Assembly (NCBI RefSeq): GCF_918814755.1
Contig: NZ_CAKKNT010000001.1
Location: forward strand, 1-64,000
DNA from: Periweissella ghanensis
Lineage (GTDB): Bacteria > Bacillota > Bacilli > Lactobacillales > Lactobacillaceae
DNA length: 64,000 nucleotides
Direction: 5' to 3'
This document shows positions 25,575 through 35,422 of the stretch, piece after piece (positions within the stretch are counted from its first letter, which is position 1; each line of letters begins with the position of its first letter). Under the pieces are notes generated by a model. That model worked only from the letters and a program-made list of their open reading frames with translations, was not told the DNA's origin and searched no databases. A program made the translations under genes and the position numbers.

Positions 25575-25949
25575 CTAGTTAATTTTAAAATCCGTAATAT
25601 TACCCATTAGTTCGCCATAATATTCAGGATCTTGTTGGTAAACTAATTGCAAGTATGCCTCTGTGTCCGGGCGTAGTTCCGCTAATTCTGCTTGATCTAA
25701 TTGATGATTATATTTGAACAAGCGCCGCGTCACGTGGTCAACGGTTACAGGTTTCCCTTTTTCCAGGGCTTTGAAGAGATGCATCATTAAGCGGCCATGT
25801 TCGCGCAACGAAACATTAGCGAGTAACGCCCATTCCGTTAACGTCTGGGGGTGATCGCCAATTTGATGGCGGACAATGACTTGCAACGTCATAACATCTT
25901 GCCGTAAACTTTCAACTTCTTTTTGCAAACGGTGGACTTTCTTCCCCAT
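25575..25949 (-). CDS. small hypothetical protein after aroB
   Basis: 124 residues from ATG 25949, chosen for AGGAG eight bases upstream; the longer frame to 26081 lies inside aroB. The N-terminal 25 residues form a heptad-like coiled coil (VHRLQKEVESLRQDV), then a mostly helical body ending in GNITDFKIN. No family recognised. It follows aroB by 14 bases, so it is co-transcribed with the shikimate genes. Confidence 0.65.
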   Translation of the reverse strand: MGKKVHRLQKEVESLRQDVMTLQVIVRHQIGDHPQTLTEWALLANVSLREHGRLMMHLFKALEKGKPVTVDHVTRRLFKYNHQLDQAELAELRPDTEAYLQLVYQQDPEYYGELMGNITDFKIN

Positions 25950-25962
25950 GGTATATCTCCTG

Positions 25963-26979
25963 TTAATTCGCGCCTTGAAGCAACGTTTTGAATTCAGGCA
26001 ACGGTATCGTTTGAATTGCTGGTTGACCAATGACTGGTAAGACCACCAAATCAATCGTGCTACCCGCGACTTTTTTATCATTTAACAAATTATCATAAAA
26101 GGCGACCGTGCCCAAGTATTGTGATGATAACGGTAACCCCAAGGCCGCTAAGCGTTCACGAATGGCGGCTTGAATCTCAATTGGCATCAAGAGTTGGGCT
26201 AATTGGAACATCCCAATCCCAACTGCTTCCCCATGCATTAAATCTGGATCCGCTAATTCAATTGCATGGCCAAGCGTATGCCCAAAGTTCAAGAATTTAC
26301 GTTGGCCAAAGTCCTTGAAATCGCCGGCCACAATATGGGTTTTGTAGTCAATTGATGCTTTAATCAAGGCATCGCGATGGGTCAAAATTTCAGTGGGCGT
26401 GCTAATATTAGCCGTCAAGGCGGCAAAATCACCACCCGCTAACAAGCTCATCTTAATGGTTTCGACATAACCTTCCAGCAAATTACGCGTACTTAACGTA
26501 TCCAAAAATTGACTGTCAATAATCGTCGTCACGGCATGATAGAAGGTGCCGATGACGTTTTTTTGCGTCCCCAGGTTTAACGCCGTTTTACCACCGACAC
26601 TGGAATCAACTTGAGCTGTAAATGAAGTTGGCACTTGAATAAACGCAATTCCGCGCTTGTATGTGCTAGCAACATAGCCGCCTAAATCACCAATCACCCC
26701 ACCGCCGAGACTAATCAAGGCATCGTGGCGATCAAAATGTTCATTAGCTAATTTTTGACTAATGGCTTCATAGGTCGTTAACGATTTACTCGTTTCGCCC
26801 ACGGGCACAGTCATCGTATGCACTGCTTTGCCTGTTGCGGCCAGGGCAACGACCGTTTGTTCAAGGTATAACGCGCCAACTTGCGCATCGGTTAACACTA
26901 AGACACGTTGGGCAGGCAATTCCGCTAGCACCGTGGCTAACGTTTGCCGGTAATCAGTTGTGTACATGACAGCTTCCAT
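25963..26979 (-). CDS. aroB: 3-dehydroquinate synthase
   Basis: 338 residues, second step of the shikimate pathway (DAHP to 3-dehydroquinate; NAD and divalent metal dependent). Marks: GGGVIGDLGGYVASTYKRG, PTSFTAQVDSSVGGK, NFGHTLGHAIE and HGEAVGIGM with the metal His. GAGGTG lies before the ATG. It abuts aroF (stop and start adjacent), in the operon aroD-aroF-aroB plus one small gene. Length is slightly below the usual 350. Confidence 0.96.
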   Translation of the reverse strand: MEAVMYTTDYRQTLATVLAELPAQRVLVLTDAQVGALYLEQTVVALAATGKAVHTMTVPVGETSKSLTTYEAISQKLANEHFDRHDALISLGGGVIGDLGGYVASTYKRGIAFIQVPTSFTAQVDSSVGGKTALNLGTQKNVIGTFYHAVTTIIDSQFLDTLSTRNLLEGYVETIKMSLLAGGDFAALTANISTPTEILTHRDALIKASIDYKTHIVAGDFKDFGQRKFLNFGHTLGHAIELADPDLMHGEAVGIGMFQLAQLLMPIEIQAAIRERLAALGLPLSSQYLGTVAFYDNLLNDKKVAGSTIDLVVLPVIGQPAIQTIPLPEFKTLLQGAN

Positions 26980-27972
26980 TTATTCACCTCGCACAATTGC
27001 ATGAATTTGGCGCGCCTTAGTCACAATTTCCCCCATATGAGCAGGCGTGATTGCTTGTTGCGCATCAACAAAGGCAGCATCCGGATTATCATGAATTTCC
27101 AACATGAAACCATCCGCACCGGCCGCCACTCCCGCTAAGGTCAACGGCGTTACTAAGGCGCGTTCACCGGCCGCATGACTGGCATCGAGTAAGACTGGGT
27201 AGTGCGTCATTTGCTTCAAGACCGCAATCGCACCGACATCGAGGGTGTTGCGCGTGTATTTATTATCAAACGAGCGAATCCCGCGTTCCATCAAAATAAT
27301 TTGTGTATTGCCACCAGCAGCAATGTATTCGGCCGCTTGTAAAAATTCATCAAGCGTGGCTGACATCCCCCGCTTTAAAACAACCGGTTTACGTTTGGCC
27401 CCGACAGCTTTTAACAACGCAAAGTTTTGCATGTTCCGTGTCCCAATTTGGAAAATATCCGTGTATTGATCCACAATATCGACATCCCGCGGATCAAGGA
27501 CTTCCGTAACCATGTCCAAGCCGGCCGCATCAGCTGCTTGGCGGTGGGCAATTAAGCCTGCTTCACCGACCCCTTGGAAGCTGTAAGGACTTGTCCGCGG
27601 CTTAAACGAACCCCCGCGTAAAACGGTCGCGCCAACCGCATGAACTTCAGTCGCCATTTGTGCGACGTGATCAGCACTTTCAATTGAATCTGGACCGGCC
27701 ATAATCACTAAGCCACCATCCCCAATCACACTGTGCGGGGTCGTAATCACCGTGTTTTCCGGGTGAAATGCACGCGTTGATTGAACAGCGGCATGGTGGT
27801 TAAGGATTACTTGTGCACCTGCGGGTAAGGCAATTGGTAAGCTGTCCACCGTTTTAACCGTTGGTAAAGCTAAATTCTGGGCGTGTTGGAATACTAATAA
27901 ATCTGGGTTTTGGGCCACTAATTGGTCTTTTAAGGCGGTGGCCGTCGCACTATCTTGGTTGGTAATAATCAT
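26980..27972 (-). CDS. aroF: 3-deoxy-7-phosphoheptulonate synthase (DAHP synthase, AroA-beta type)
   Basis: 330 residues, first step of the shikimate pathway, condensing PEP and erythrose-4-phosphate. The N-terminal 70 residues look like the ferredoxin-like regulatory domain of type I-beta enzymes; then the barrel with AGPDSIES, RGGSFKPRTSPYSFQG, TEVLDPRD, LMERGIRSFDN and DASHAAGER. No chorismate mutase domain is fused. It sits between aroD and aroB in one operon. Confidence 0.95.
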   Translation of the reverse strand: MIITNQDSATATALKDQLVAQNPDLLVFQHAQNLALPTVKTVDSLPIALPAGAQVILNHHAAVQSTRAFHPENTVITTPHSVIGDGGLVIMAGPDSIESADHVAQMATEVHAVGATVLRGGSFKPRTSPYSFQGVGEAGLIAHRQAADAAGLDMVTEVLDPRDVDIVDQYTDIFQIGTRNMQNFALLKAVGAKRKPVVLKRGMSATLDEFLQAAEYIAAGGNTQIILMERGIRSFDNKYTRNTLDVGAIAVLKQMTHYPVLLDASHAAGERALVTPLTLAGVAAGADGFMLEIHDNPDAAFVDAQQAITPAHMGEIVTKARQIHAIVRGE

Positions 27973-27990
27973 AGGTAATTCTCGCTTTCA

Positions 27991-28695
27991 TTAAAAACGC
28001 GGGTGTCCTTTATGGAGCACCGTAATTAGAGTTGGTAAATCAATTTGTCCCGGAGCCATTGGAGCCGTGCTTGGTAAGGTCGTATACGTGATGCGCGACC
28101 CATAAGCAAAGCCAGCGGTCCGACTACGTGCACCAGCGGCCCCCATCGCAATCCCAATCATCGGAATTGTTTGGCACGCGGCAATCGTATCTAGTAAATA
28201 ATCAGTATCTTTGGCGCCATGACTCATGACCGCAATTTTAATCATTGCCGGATTGGCTTGGCCCATGAGATTAATGCGTTCCGCTAAGTTACGTGGGGTT
28301 TCTTTAAAGTTGTGGTATGACATAATAATCGCGGGCTTTTCAGGTGCTAGAGCTAAACGAACCTTCGTCCAAAGGCGATATTCAACATCTAAAAAGGCCG
28401 CCCCGGCTTGCCACCCATCCAGATACAATTGGGTATAACGGGCGACTTCAAACGGATAATCACCGCCTTCATCGGCCGTCCGGTACGTTAAAATCATCGG
28501 GAAAGCACTAGCGGCAATAATTAAGCGCATTTCAGCAGCATCTGGTTGATACCCCAAGGCTAAACACGTATCCAATCGCCATTCAATCAGATCGATTTGA
28601 TAGGCCCGACACGCCTCAATTTGGGCCAAAAGTTCCGCTTGATTGGCCCCACTGATACTCACAGCAATCGCCATCCGCTTTGTTGGTAAATTCAT
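27991..28695 (-). CDS. aroD: 3-dehydroquinate dehydratase, type I
   Basis: About 234 residues, third step of the shikimate pathway, forming a Schiff base with a lysine. Marks: EWRLDTCL near the N terminus, MILTYRTADEGG, IMSYHNFKETP with the catalytic His, and MIKIAVMSHGAKD with the catalytic Lys. Of two adjacent ATG codons the inner (28695) has better spacing to AGGAGG. First gene of the aro operon; a TATAAT box about 80 bases upstream fits its promoter. Confidence 0.95.
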   Translation of the reverse strand: MNLPTKRMAIAVSISGANQAELLAQIEACRAYQIDLIEWRLDTCLALGYQPDAAEMRLIIAASAFPMILTYRTADEGGDYPFEVARYTQLYLDGWQAGAAFLDVEYRLWTKVRLALAPEKPAIIMSYHNFKETPRNLAERINLMGQANPAMIKIAVMSHGAKDTDYLLDTIAACQTIPMIGIAMGAAGARSRTAGFAYGSRITYTTLPSTAPMAPGQIDLPTLITVLHKGHPRF

Positions 28696-28898
28696 CATGT
28701 CCTCCTAATTGCCATTTAGGTTCGTTTTTTACTACTCATTAGTATTTATTTCGTCTTCTTCAAAAAAAATATACAATTTAATACGAATTATAATGCTAAA
28801 TATTTTTGTTATCGAGCGAACTTTGCTACAATAACTTAGGAGCTTATTAATCCACTAATCCCCCCTGGATTTAGTTGATGTAAGCATCCGCCCCCTTT

Positions 28899-28928
28899 AA
28901 AAGCCAGTGTACGATTGTAACTGGCTTT
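28899..28928 (-). terminator. terminator of 28929-29984 gene
   Basis: AAAAGCCAGT/ACTGGCTTTT hairpin touching the stop codon of the minus-strand gene. Confidence 0.65.
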
Positions 28929-29984
28929 TTATATTGCCCAATTTTTTGATTGAACTGTCGCCAAACGATATTCAACTAATTGACCAGCGACTATCCCGAC
29001 TGGCAGCCTTTCATACATGGCGGTGATATCTGGTAACGCCGTTAGATTTTGCCAAAATCGGCGCCATAAGTAATCGCGATCGGGGTTAACTTGCGCCATA
29101 ATCACAATCCGTTGCGCAGCTTGGACATTGGCGGCAATCATGGTTAACATCAGCTCTTCAACACTGAAATAATTTTGGGCAAGCGCCATCATGGTGGCTT
29201 TATCCGCTTGATCTTCATCAGCTTCTAAAATTGGCATCTGCAATAACCGAACCAGTAAGGCATCAAAGACTGGTAACTGGGCATCGACAGCTTCAAAATC
29301 AACATCTGTAATTGGGAGCATTTGACTCAACGGCATTTGCTGTAAAAATTGACTCAAACTCGCAAATAATTCTAATACTACATCGGCTTGGTGGGCACGA
29401 TAAAACGTCGTGGCGGCATTGCCAAACATAAACGGCACATCGATATTATCAACCCCATGTATGTACATATTTTTAATATCCGGCGCAATTGGTAAAAATA
29501 ATTCCCGCAAGCGGACTTGAACGTGTGGTGGAATCAATAATGCCTTTTGGTCCCCTTGTGCCACTAAATACTCCGTATACGTCGTCAGCCATCCTTGTAG
29601 GTGCGCTAATGGGGGCACATGTGGATCAAGGGCGGCAACCATCGTCAAACTATCGGCGAGAATTTTTTGACTAATTTCGGCTTCGAAATCATATTCCATA
29701 TATAAAGCAATTAAATTTTGAAATAAATACCCATACGGCGTGGCATTAACGACCGAATCAAGCACCGCCATGATGGCACGACTTTGCGCCCGCCCATTGG
29801 GTAACTGGGCAATTTCAGCAATCGTTGGGGTTGGTGCCCCGTCGCTGTTAGCTTGCCGCCAAGCAGTTGTCCGCTGAATTCCTAATACGAGTAGGTTAAC
29901 TTCCATCACCCGGCGGGCCGTTTGCGGCGATGTACTACCAAAATATGGCTGATTTAACATGCTGGTAAGCGTATGTGTGTCCAT
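28929..29984 (-). CDS. uncharacterised helical protein
   Basis: About 351 residues from ATG 29984 (GAGG nine bases upstream); a frame extension to 30020 lacks a binding site. The sequence is helical and acidic with no TM or signal peptide and no recognised motif. Its end lies right at a terminator and its front is separated from the malic enzyme by a terminator and a repeat element, so it is monocistronic. Confidence 0.65.
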   Translation of the reverse strand: MDTHTLTSMLNQPYFGSTSPQTARRVMEVNLLVLGIQRTTAWRQANSDGAPTPTIAEIAQLPNGRAQSRAIMAVLDSVVNATPYGYLFQNLIALYMEYDFEAEISQKILADSLTMVAALDPHVPPLAHLQGWLTTYTEYLVAQGDQKALLIPPHVQVRLRELFLPIAPDIKNMYIHGVDNIDVPFMFGNAATTFYRAHQADVVLELFASLSQFLQQMPLSQMLPITDVDFEAVDAQLPVFDALLVRLLQMPILEADEDQADKATMMALAQNYFSVEELMLTMIAANVQAAQRIVIMAQVNPDRDYLWRRFWQNLTALPDITAMYERLPVGIVAGQLVEYRLATVQSKNWAI

Positions 29985-30132
29985 GTTCCATGACCTCATT
30001 TGTCTATGATGGGGGGGCAATTTTTTAAGGCAATTGTACTAATTAAATGATACATTTTTTTAGCATTAATTACCTTATATTTACGCTAAATCCTGCTGAA
30101 ATATTAATCTTTATATTACAAGTGTGTAATAT

Positions 30133-30174
30133 AAAAAAATCCAAAGGAAAATTAGCTTTTCCTTTGGATTTTTT
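30133..30174. terminator. bidirectional terminator hairpin
   Basis: AAAAAATCCAAAGGAAA and its complement form a long stem with T runs on both sides. On the minus strand it closes the malic enzyme transcript after the repeat element. Confidence 0.8.
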
Positions 30175-30239
30175 AATTCGCTGATCACTTAATGGATTTG
30201 AACGATAAACCATATCTGGGAGGATATCTTTTTTAGGGG

Positions 30240-30433
30240 GGCGTGATCAGCAATTTGTGGCAGCAGAGCCTAGACGTGCTCAGCCAACCAAGTAGTTCCG
30301 CCTAGTCAGCAGGGCCTAGACGTGCTCCAAGCCCCCAGACAGTTCCGCCTAACTAGCTACCACTAAATGCCAAAACCGCATTTTGCGTTTAGCTGCGTTA
30401 GTGCTCAGGATTTACCGGTGCTGTTCGCACTCT
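30240..30433 (-). repeat. 3'-end repeat element, copy 2
   Basis: On the minus strand it starts AGAGTGCGAA seven bases after the malic enzyme stop. It continues with a hairpin module around 30360-30405 and two GAGCACGT boxes (30320-30327 and 30274-30281), each preceded by GGCGGAACT and a CTTGG-like motif. Same family and same sense relation to its gene as copies 1, 3, 4 and 5. Confidence 0.85.
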
Positions 30434-30438
30434 TCTTC

Positions 30439-32061
30439 TTAATATTCAGCTTTCCAAATGCTTGCATCAACGGCAGCTTCAACATCAGCAATGTCAACAC
30501 GGTTAACCTTGTCATCAATCGCTGCCTTAACAACAGCCATTGCAACATACTTAGAAGCTTGTGGCGCAGTTTCAACAGGTGGTAACAATGAAGCACCCTT
30601 TTCTGACAAGTCTTGGATATCAGCGATACCGTGGGCCGCAGCAGAAAGCATTGCATCAGTCACCGTGCTTGCCTTAGAAACCACGATCCCAGCACCCAAA
30701 CCAGGGTAAAGTAATGAGTTGTTGGCTTGACCGATGTAGTAAGTTGTACCTTCAAATTCAACCGGATCTGAAGGTGAACCAGTAACTACCAAGGCATTAC
30801 CCTTAGACCATTTGATAATGTCATCAGCTTTACCTTCTTGTAATTCAGTTGGGTTTGAAATTGGCATGATGGCTGGACGTTCAGTGTTGGCGCTCATGAT
30901 TTCAACAATTTCTTGTGTAAAGGTGTTAGCTTGACCTGAAGTACCAATCAAAACAGATGGCTTAACGGCTTTAACAACATCTGTCAAAGTAGCCATTGGA
31001 GTTGAGAATTCGTCAGCTGGACGCGCGTAACGTGTTTGACCTTCCGTCAAGTTTTCTTGACCCTCAATAACTAAACCATAACGGTCAACGATGAAGAAAC
31101 GTTTCATCGCTTCTGCTTCAGTCATACCTTGACGCATCATTTCGTTACGAATTTGGTCTGAAACCCCGATACCGGCTGTTCCACCACCAAAGACGACATA
31201 AGTTTGTTCCGTAACTGGCTTGTTTGAAGCGTTAGCAACGGCGTTCATTGAAGCAGCCATCATCACACCAGTACCTTGGATGTCATCGTTGAAAGTCGTG
31301 ATTTCATTCTTGTATTTTTCCAAGATCACGCTAGCATTGGCACGACCGAAGTCTTCCCAGTGGAATAATACGTCTGGGAATAAGCCCTTGGCAGTTTCCA
31401 CGAATTGATCGATGTAATCCCAGTATTCTTGACCAGTCTTACGGTTTTGACGGTTACCCACGTAGTTAGGGTTGTCGAGTAATTCTTGACGGTCAGTACC
31501 ATTGTCAATTACGATTGGTAACACGTGATCAGGGTGGATACCAGCAGCAACCGTGTAAACGGCTAACTTACCAACTGAAATCATTACCCCTTGGATACCC
31601 CAGTCACCGATTCCAAGCACACCTTCACCATCAGTGATAACTAACATATCAACTTGTGGCATGTCCTTGCTGGCTTCTTTTAAGACATCAGCAATCGTTT
31701 CAGGGTGGTTAACGTCAAGGAAAACGGCGTCATTTGGACGAACAAAGTCATCTGAGAAACCACGTACGGCATCAGCAATTGTTGGTGTGTAAATTACTGG
31801 TAACAATTCTTTGATGTGTGAACCAACGATGGCGTAGTAAAGCACGCGGTTAGTGTTGTAAACAGACATCAAGAACTTGTTTTGTTCGTAACGGGTTGTG
31901 TAAGTTTCTAATTGGGCATATGTGGCTGCAACTTGTTCGTCGAGCGTTTGGATAGCTGTTGGCAACAAACCGTTGAGTTTGTAGTCCGCGCGTTCTTGGG
32001 CTGAAAAGGCGGTTCCTTTGTTCAATAATGGGTTGTTGAGTAAATCTTTTCCTGTAAGCAT
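30439..32061 (-). CDS. malolactic/NAD-malic enzyme
   Basis: 540 residues, the length of lactic acid bacterial malolactic enzymes. It begins NNPLLNKGTAFSAQER, with LPVIYTPTIAD, VITDGEGVLGIGDWGIQG, HWEDFGRANA, TFNDDIQGTG, a GGGTAGIG Rossmann loop and PISNPTE. Malolactic enzyme turns L-malate into lactate and CO2; malic enzymes of the same family give pyruvate. Sequence alone does not separate them safely, and no mleR/mleP is adjacent. Promoter TTGACT-18-TAAAGT at 32094-32123. AGGAG precedes the ATG. Confidence 0.9.
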   Translation of the reverse strand: MLTGKDLLNNPLLNKGTAFSAQERADYKLNGLLPTAIQTLDEQVAATYAQLETYTTRYEQNKFLMSVYNTNRVLYYAIVGSHIKELLPVIYTPTIADAVRGFSDDFVRPNDAVFLDVNHPETIADVLKEASKDMPQVDMLVITDGEGVLGIGDWGIQGVMISVGKLAVYTVAAGIHPDHVLPIVIDNGTDRQELLDNPNYVGNRQNRKTGQEYWDYIDQFVETAKGLFPDVLFHWEDFGRANASVILEKYKNEITTFNDDIQGTGVMMAASMNAVANASNKPVTEQTYVVFGGGTAGIGVSDQIRNEMMRQGMTEAEAMKRFFIVDRYGLVIEGQENLTEGQTRYARPADEFSTPMATLTDVVKAVKPSVLIGTSGQANTFTQEIVEIMSANTERPAIMPISNPTELQEGKADDIIKWSKGNALVVTGSPSDPVEFEGTTYYIGQANNSLLYPGLGAGIVVSKASTVTDAMLSAAAHGIADIQDLSEKGASLLPPVETAPQASKYVAMAVVKAAIDDKVNRVDIADVEAAVDASIWKAEY

Positions 32062-32093
32062 ATCATTTAGCTCCTTTTGATTTCTATACCCAT

Positions 32094-32123
32094 ACTTTAA
32101 CTGACTTAATGTGGTATAGTCAA
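32094..32123 (-). promoter_or_regulatory. promoter of malic enzyme gene
   Basis: Minus strand TTGACT, 18 bases, TAAAGT, about 30 bases before the start codon. Confidence 0.5.
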
Positions 32124-32305
32124 AAATTTGCTATCTTATAAATTATTTTTATAGGTCGATTATCCCTAGCCGTATTTTTAACTAATTCCACCGGCAAAAC
32201 ACTTTTATATCAACGTTTTTAACTTTCGTGAACTAAAACGTAAACTTTTTGCTTAACGGCGATAAATTTTAGCGAAGAAATTCATTGAAAAAAAGTTTTA
32301 TTTTT

Positions 32306-32645
32306 TTAGCCGTGCTGATTAATTTTGCAAAATAAGACTGCATCGCGGTAACAATCAGCCGTAATTAAGTAATCACTCAAATACGCTTCCTTTTTCCAAC
32401 TCAACCGTCGGGCCACGCGTTGACTCGCTTCATTGGCAACATCAGTGATTAATTCTAAGCGGTGTAAGTGCATTTCATTAAAGGCGTAATCCATTACTTG
32501 ACGCAACGCTATTTAAGTTCGTTAACCATGGGAACCACGGTGCTAAATATTGATAGTTTTTTTCAATTAAAGCATACACTTCACGCGCATCTTTGACCTT
32601 AACGGACTCCAAACAAACTACTTCTTGCACATTTTGTACTAACAT
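32306..32645 (-). pseudogene. RimJ/RimL-type N-acetyltransferase remnant
   Basis: The N-terminal piece (ATG 32645) reads as a GNAT start with YQYLAPWFPWLTNLN, then goes out of frame. The C-terminal piece reads ALRQVMDYAFNEMHLHRLEL and ARRLSWKKEAYL, the usual last 70 residues. The middle 70 or so residues, with the acetyl-CoA loop, are missing. An internal deletion with frameshift explains this. Likely non-functional. Confidence 0.8.
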
Positions 32646-32840
32646 CGGTCATGCCCCACAATCGTATTTGTTAAATTAGTTACATTATACCGGCTATTCT
32701 TAAATTTCTATCTATATTATGGTAACAGATATGTAAAGAAGTTTAAAAAAAATACACTAAACGCGGGCATATTTTTTTACAATTAGCGTTTTTTTCACTA
32801 ATATTAAGGAATACATTATAACTTGAAAGGTGGAATTATT

Positions 32841-34553
32841 ATGCATCGTATCAACAATATTGCTCCACAAAAAAATCAAACTGGAAGCGCATTTTTTATT
32901 ATCACCCCGTTGATTTTATTAGCCTTGAATTGGCTTTGGGCCCAAATTTTTGCATTTGCCAATCATCAATTTCCCAATACCGCTAATATCCCGAGTACTT
33001 CACTTCAAGCCCTTATCGGCTTTGTTTTAAGTCATCTAGCTCAATTTGGTGGAGCCCTAATCATTTATTTGATTACATTTTGGTTCTTTAGTCTCATAGT
33101 CCAAATCATCCTTAAGCGACTTAGTAATTCATCAGCTGCCATTACTTTACGCTTACATTTCTTTAGCCCCACAATTTTAGGCTTAGTTTTATTAAATGCG
33201 ATTGCCTTAGTCCCTATGACGATGCTTAGCTATCGCATCCCCCTAGCCAGTTTAATCAAGTTACCCGATTTTATTTCGCAAGTTTTATTAGAAAAATCAG
33301 CAATTGGCCTCGCTGTTACCGGTGGCCTTGTTGTTTATAGCTTAATTTTGATCAAATGTGGCCAAGTTATTCCGAATATCATGGCTGGGCAAAGTTTCCG
33401 CCAAGCTTTCAAAAATAGTTGGCAAAATGTCACTTGGTATCAAGTTTTACGTTTTATTGGCGCCGTTATTGCTAATTTAGTGGCGCTAGCTATTTTTGCC
33501 GCTATTTTATACGGTGTGCAAAAGCTGGTTGAAATCATCGCTCTACCACTAGCACGCCATAGTGCCAATGTTTTAATGGTTATCTTTACAGCTGGTATTT
33601 ATGCTTTAACAACTTGGTTTATCTGGCAAATTAATCGCCATATCTTAAATCCTAATCGGCTGGCATTTAACTTGCGTCAGCATTTAGGCTTGGGCAGTCG
33701 CTTACTTACTGGGTTAATTCTCTTAGGTTGTGGGATTTTTGTCGTGACATCTGAAAACAGCTGGTTGCCAACTGTTAATCGCCAACCAATTGTCATTTCA
33801 CACCGTGGAGTTAACGGCGACAATGGCTTACCTAATAGTTTAGAAAGTCTTAAAAACACCATTAAAAGCGCTCATCCAGCTTATATTGAAACTGATGTGC
33901 AACTAACCAAAGATAATCAGTTTATTATCTTACATGATACTAATCTCAAGGTCTTAACTGGAGTTAATAATACCCCAGCTGAGTTGACGCTTAACCAAAT
34001 CACTAAATTAACTATGCATATTGATGGTGAAAAAGCCAAAGTCCCTTCATTACATGAATACCTAGATTACGCCACGACACACCATCAACCATTATTAATT
34101 GAGTTAAAAACTTCAATGGTGGCAAATAAGAAGACCCTAACCGCCTTTCTAAAAGAATTTGGCCCTGAATTAGCTAAAAACCACGCCATCTTACACTCAC
34201 TTAATAAAAACTTAGTTCAAAATGTTAAGGAAAATGATAATAAAATCAAAATCGGTTTTATCTTACCTTATAATACTGATACCTTACCAAAAGGGAAGAA
34301 TGCTTTTTACACCGTTGAATATAGTACGTTAACGCCGCAATTAGTTCGTGATATTCATGCGCAAAAGAAGCAAGTGTATGCTTGGACAGCCAATGATCGT
34401 CCATCAATGTATTGGTTATCCGTCATGAACGTTGATGCGATTATTACCGACTACCCTAGTCGCTTGCAAAGCATTTTAAAAGAGCAACAAAATCATCCGC
34501 ACTATGGCGTCGCTTTATTACGCTATTTCTTTACCATTCAACATACCTTGTAA
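32841..34553 (+). CDS. membrane glycerophosphodiester phosphodiesterase
   Basis: 570 residues. About 300 N-terminal residues form a multi-TM domain like that found in GdpP/GlpQ-type membrane GDPDs of Firmicutes. The extracytoplasmic C-terminal GDPD barrel has HRG at 321-323, ETD at 350-352 and HD at 365-366, the catalytic and metal residues, and ends with WTANDRPSM and DAIITDYP. It hydrolyses glycerophosphodiesters and may trim lipids or glycerol-phosphate polymers at the surface. ATG 32841 has AAAGGTGG upstream. Confidence 0.9.
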   Translation: MHRINNIAPQKNQTGSAFFIITPLILLALNWLWAQIFAFANHQFPNTANIPSTSLQALIGFVLSHLAQFGGALIIYLITFWFFSLIVQIILKRLSNSSAAITLRLHFFSPTILGLVLLNAIALVPMTMLSYRIPLASLIKLPDFISQVLLEKSAIGLAVTGGLVVYSLILIKCGQVIPNIMAGQSFRQAFKNSWQNVTWYQVLRFIGAVIANLVALAIFAAILYGVQKLVEIIALPLARHSANVLMVIFTAGIYALTTWFIWQINRHILNPNRLAFNLRQHLGLGSRLLTGLILLGCGIFVVTSENSWLPTVNRQPIVISHRGVNGDNGLPNSLESLKNTIKSAHPAYIETDVQLTKDNQFIILHDTNLKVLTGVNNTPAELTLNQITKLTMHIDGEKAKVPSLHEYLDYATTHHQPLLIELKTSMVANKKTLTAFLKEFGPELAKNHAILHSLNKNLVQNVKENDNKIKIGFILPYNTDTLPKGKNAFYTVEYSTLTPQLVRDIHAQKKQVYAWTANDRPSMYWLSVMNVDAIITDYPSRLQSILKEQQNHPHYGVALLRYFFTIQHTL

Positions 34554-34664
34554 GCACATTATTTGAAATTTATTAAATTCATGCTTATAATTTAATAAAG
34601 ATGTGTTAGCTAAAAGCTCATTTATTTAACGCATCAAATTCAATATTTATAAGGGGGTACTATT

Positions 34665-34913
34665 ATGCATTGGTTATGGGTATTAATTATTGGAGCTATT
34701 ATCGGGGCCATCGCCGGCGCAATCACTAGCAAAGGCCAATCAATGGGTTGGATTGCTAATATTGTGGCAGGTTTGGTGGGATCAGCAGTTGGTCAAGCCG
34801 TGCTTGGTAACTGGGGACCACACTTAGCTGGGATGGCTTTAATCCCATCAATTATTGGGGCGGTAGTTGTCGTCGCGGTGGTTTCATTCTTTGTTGGCCG
34901 AAACGCTGACTAA
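34665..34913 (+). CDS. GlsB/YeaQ/YmgE family membrane protein
   Basis: 82 residues, three TM segments, glycine-rich, with GWIANIVAGLVGSAVGQ as the family mark. Members are small transglycosylase-associated or general stress proteins. AAGGGGG precedes the ATG. It heads a short unit with the 46-residue gene that follows. Confidence 0.85.
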   Translation: MHWLWVLIIGAIIGAIAGAITSKGQSMGWIANIVAGLVGSAVGQAVLGNWGPHLAGMALIPSIIGAVVVVAVVSFFVGRNAD

Positions 34914-34943
34914 CTTATACATTCTTAATGTGGGGGAAGTAAG

Positions 34944-35084
34944 ATGGATTTTTTAAAATCAATTTTTAAGTTTATGATTGCAGCCACACTCCTCGTTGGT
35001 GGTCTTTTAGTTGGTGGCACTGTTTTTGCCGCTAAGAAGATTGATAAGGCTGGCGATAAGTTAGAAGAAACAATTCATGGGTAG
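34944..35084 (+). CDS. 46-aa single-TM peptide
   Basis: ATG 34944 with GGGGGAAG upstream. The product has one hydrophobic segment (about 8-28, ending GGTVFAA) and a charged amphipathic tail rich in Lys and Glu. It lies 30 bases after the GlsB-like gene, so likely shares its transcript and perhaps the stress response. It ends eight bases before repeat element copy 3. No family recognised. Confidence 0.6.
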   Translation: MDFLKSIFKFMIAATLLVGGLLVGGTVFAAKKIDKAGDKLEETIHG

Positions 35085-35092
35085 CATACAGA

Positions 35093-35335
35093 GTGCGAGC
35101 ACAGGCGGTAACCAATGAGGACTAACGCTACAAGCCAGTAAATGCGTACTTAGCATGTCTGGATTGTAAGTTAGCCGGAATTGGTTGCCTGTGCGAGCAC
35201 GTTTTGATAGAGTGTGAAGCCAATCAGGGAGTAGCGAGCACTACTGACACATAGCAAAAGATACGATCTTGGTATTTTAGCTATGTGACGGTAGGCGGAA
35301 CTACTTGGTTGGCTGAGCACGTCTTGGCTACATGT
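35093..35335 (+). repeat. 3'-end repeat element, copy 3
   Basis: Starts AGAGTGCGAG eight bases after the 46-residue gene. It has two long hairpin modules: 35114-35168 (arms CTAAC/GTTAG, near-identical to copy 1) and 35250-35286 (arms CATAGC/GCTATG with an AAGATAC-type inner stem, shared with copies 1 and 5). Boundary boxes GAGCACGT lie at 35195 and 35315. Confidence 0.85.
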
Positions 35336-35342
35336 GCAACGT

Positions 35343-35380
35343 AAAAGGGAAGTGAACTTCATGGTTCACTTCCCTTTTTT
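35343..35380. terminator. bidirectional terminator
   Basis: AAAAGGGAAGTGAAC/GTTCACTTCCCTTTT stem. Almost the same hairpin is used at 38367-38404. Confidence 0.85.
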
Positions 35381-35422
35381 GCTTATTAGTTCAAAATATT
35401 GCGCCCTTTTTTAGCACATACC

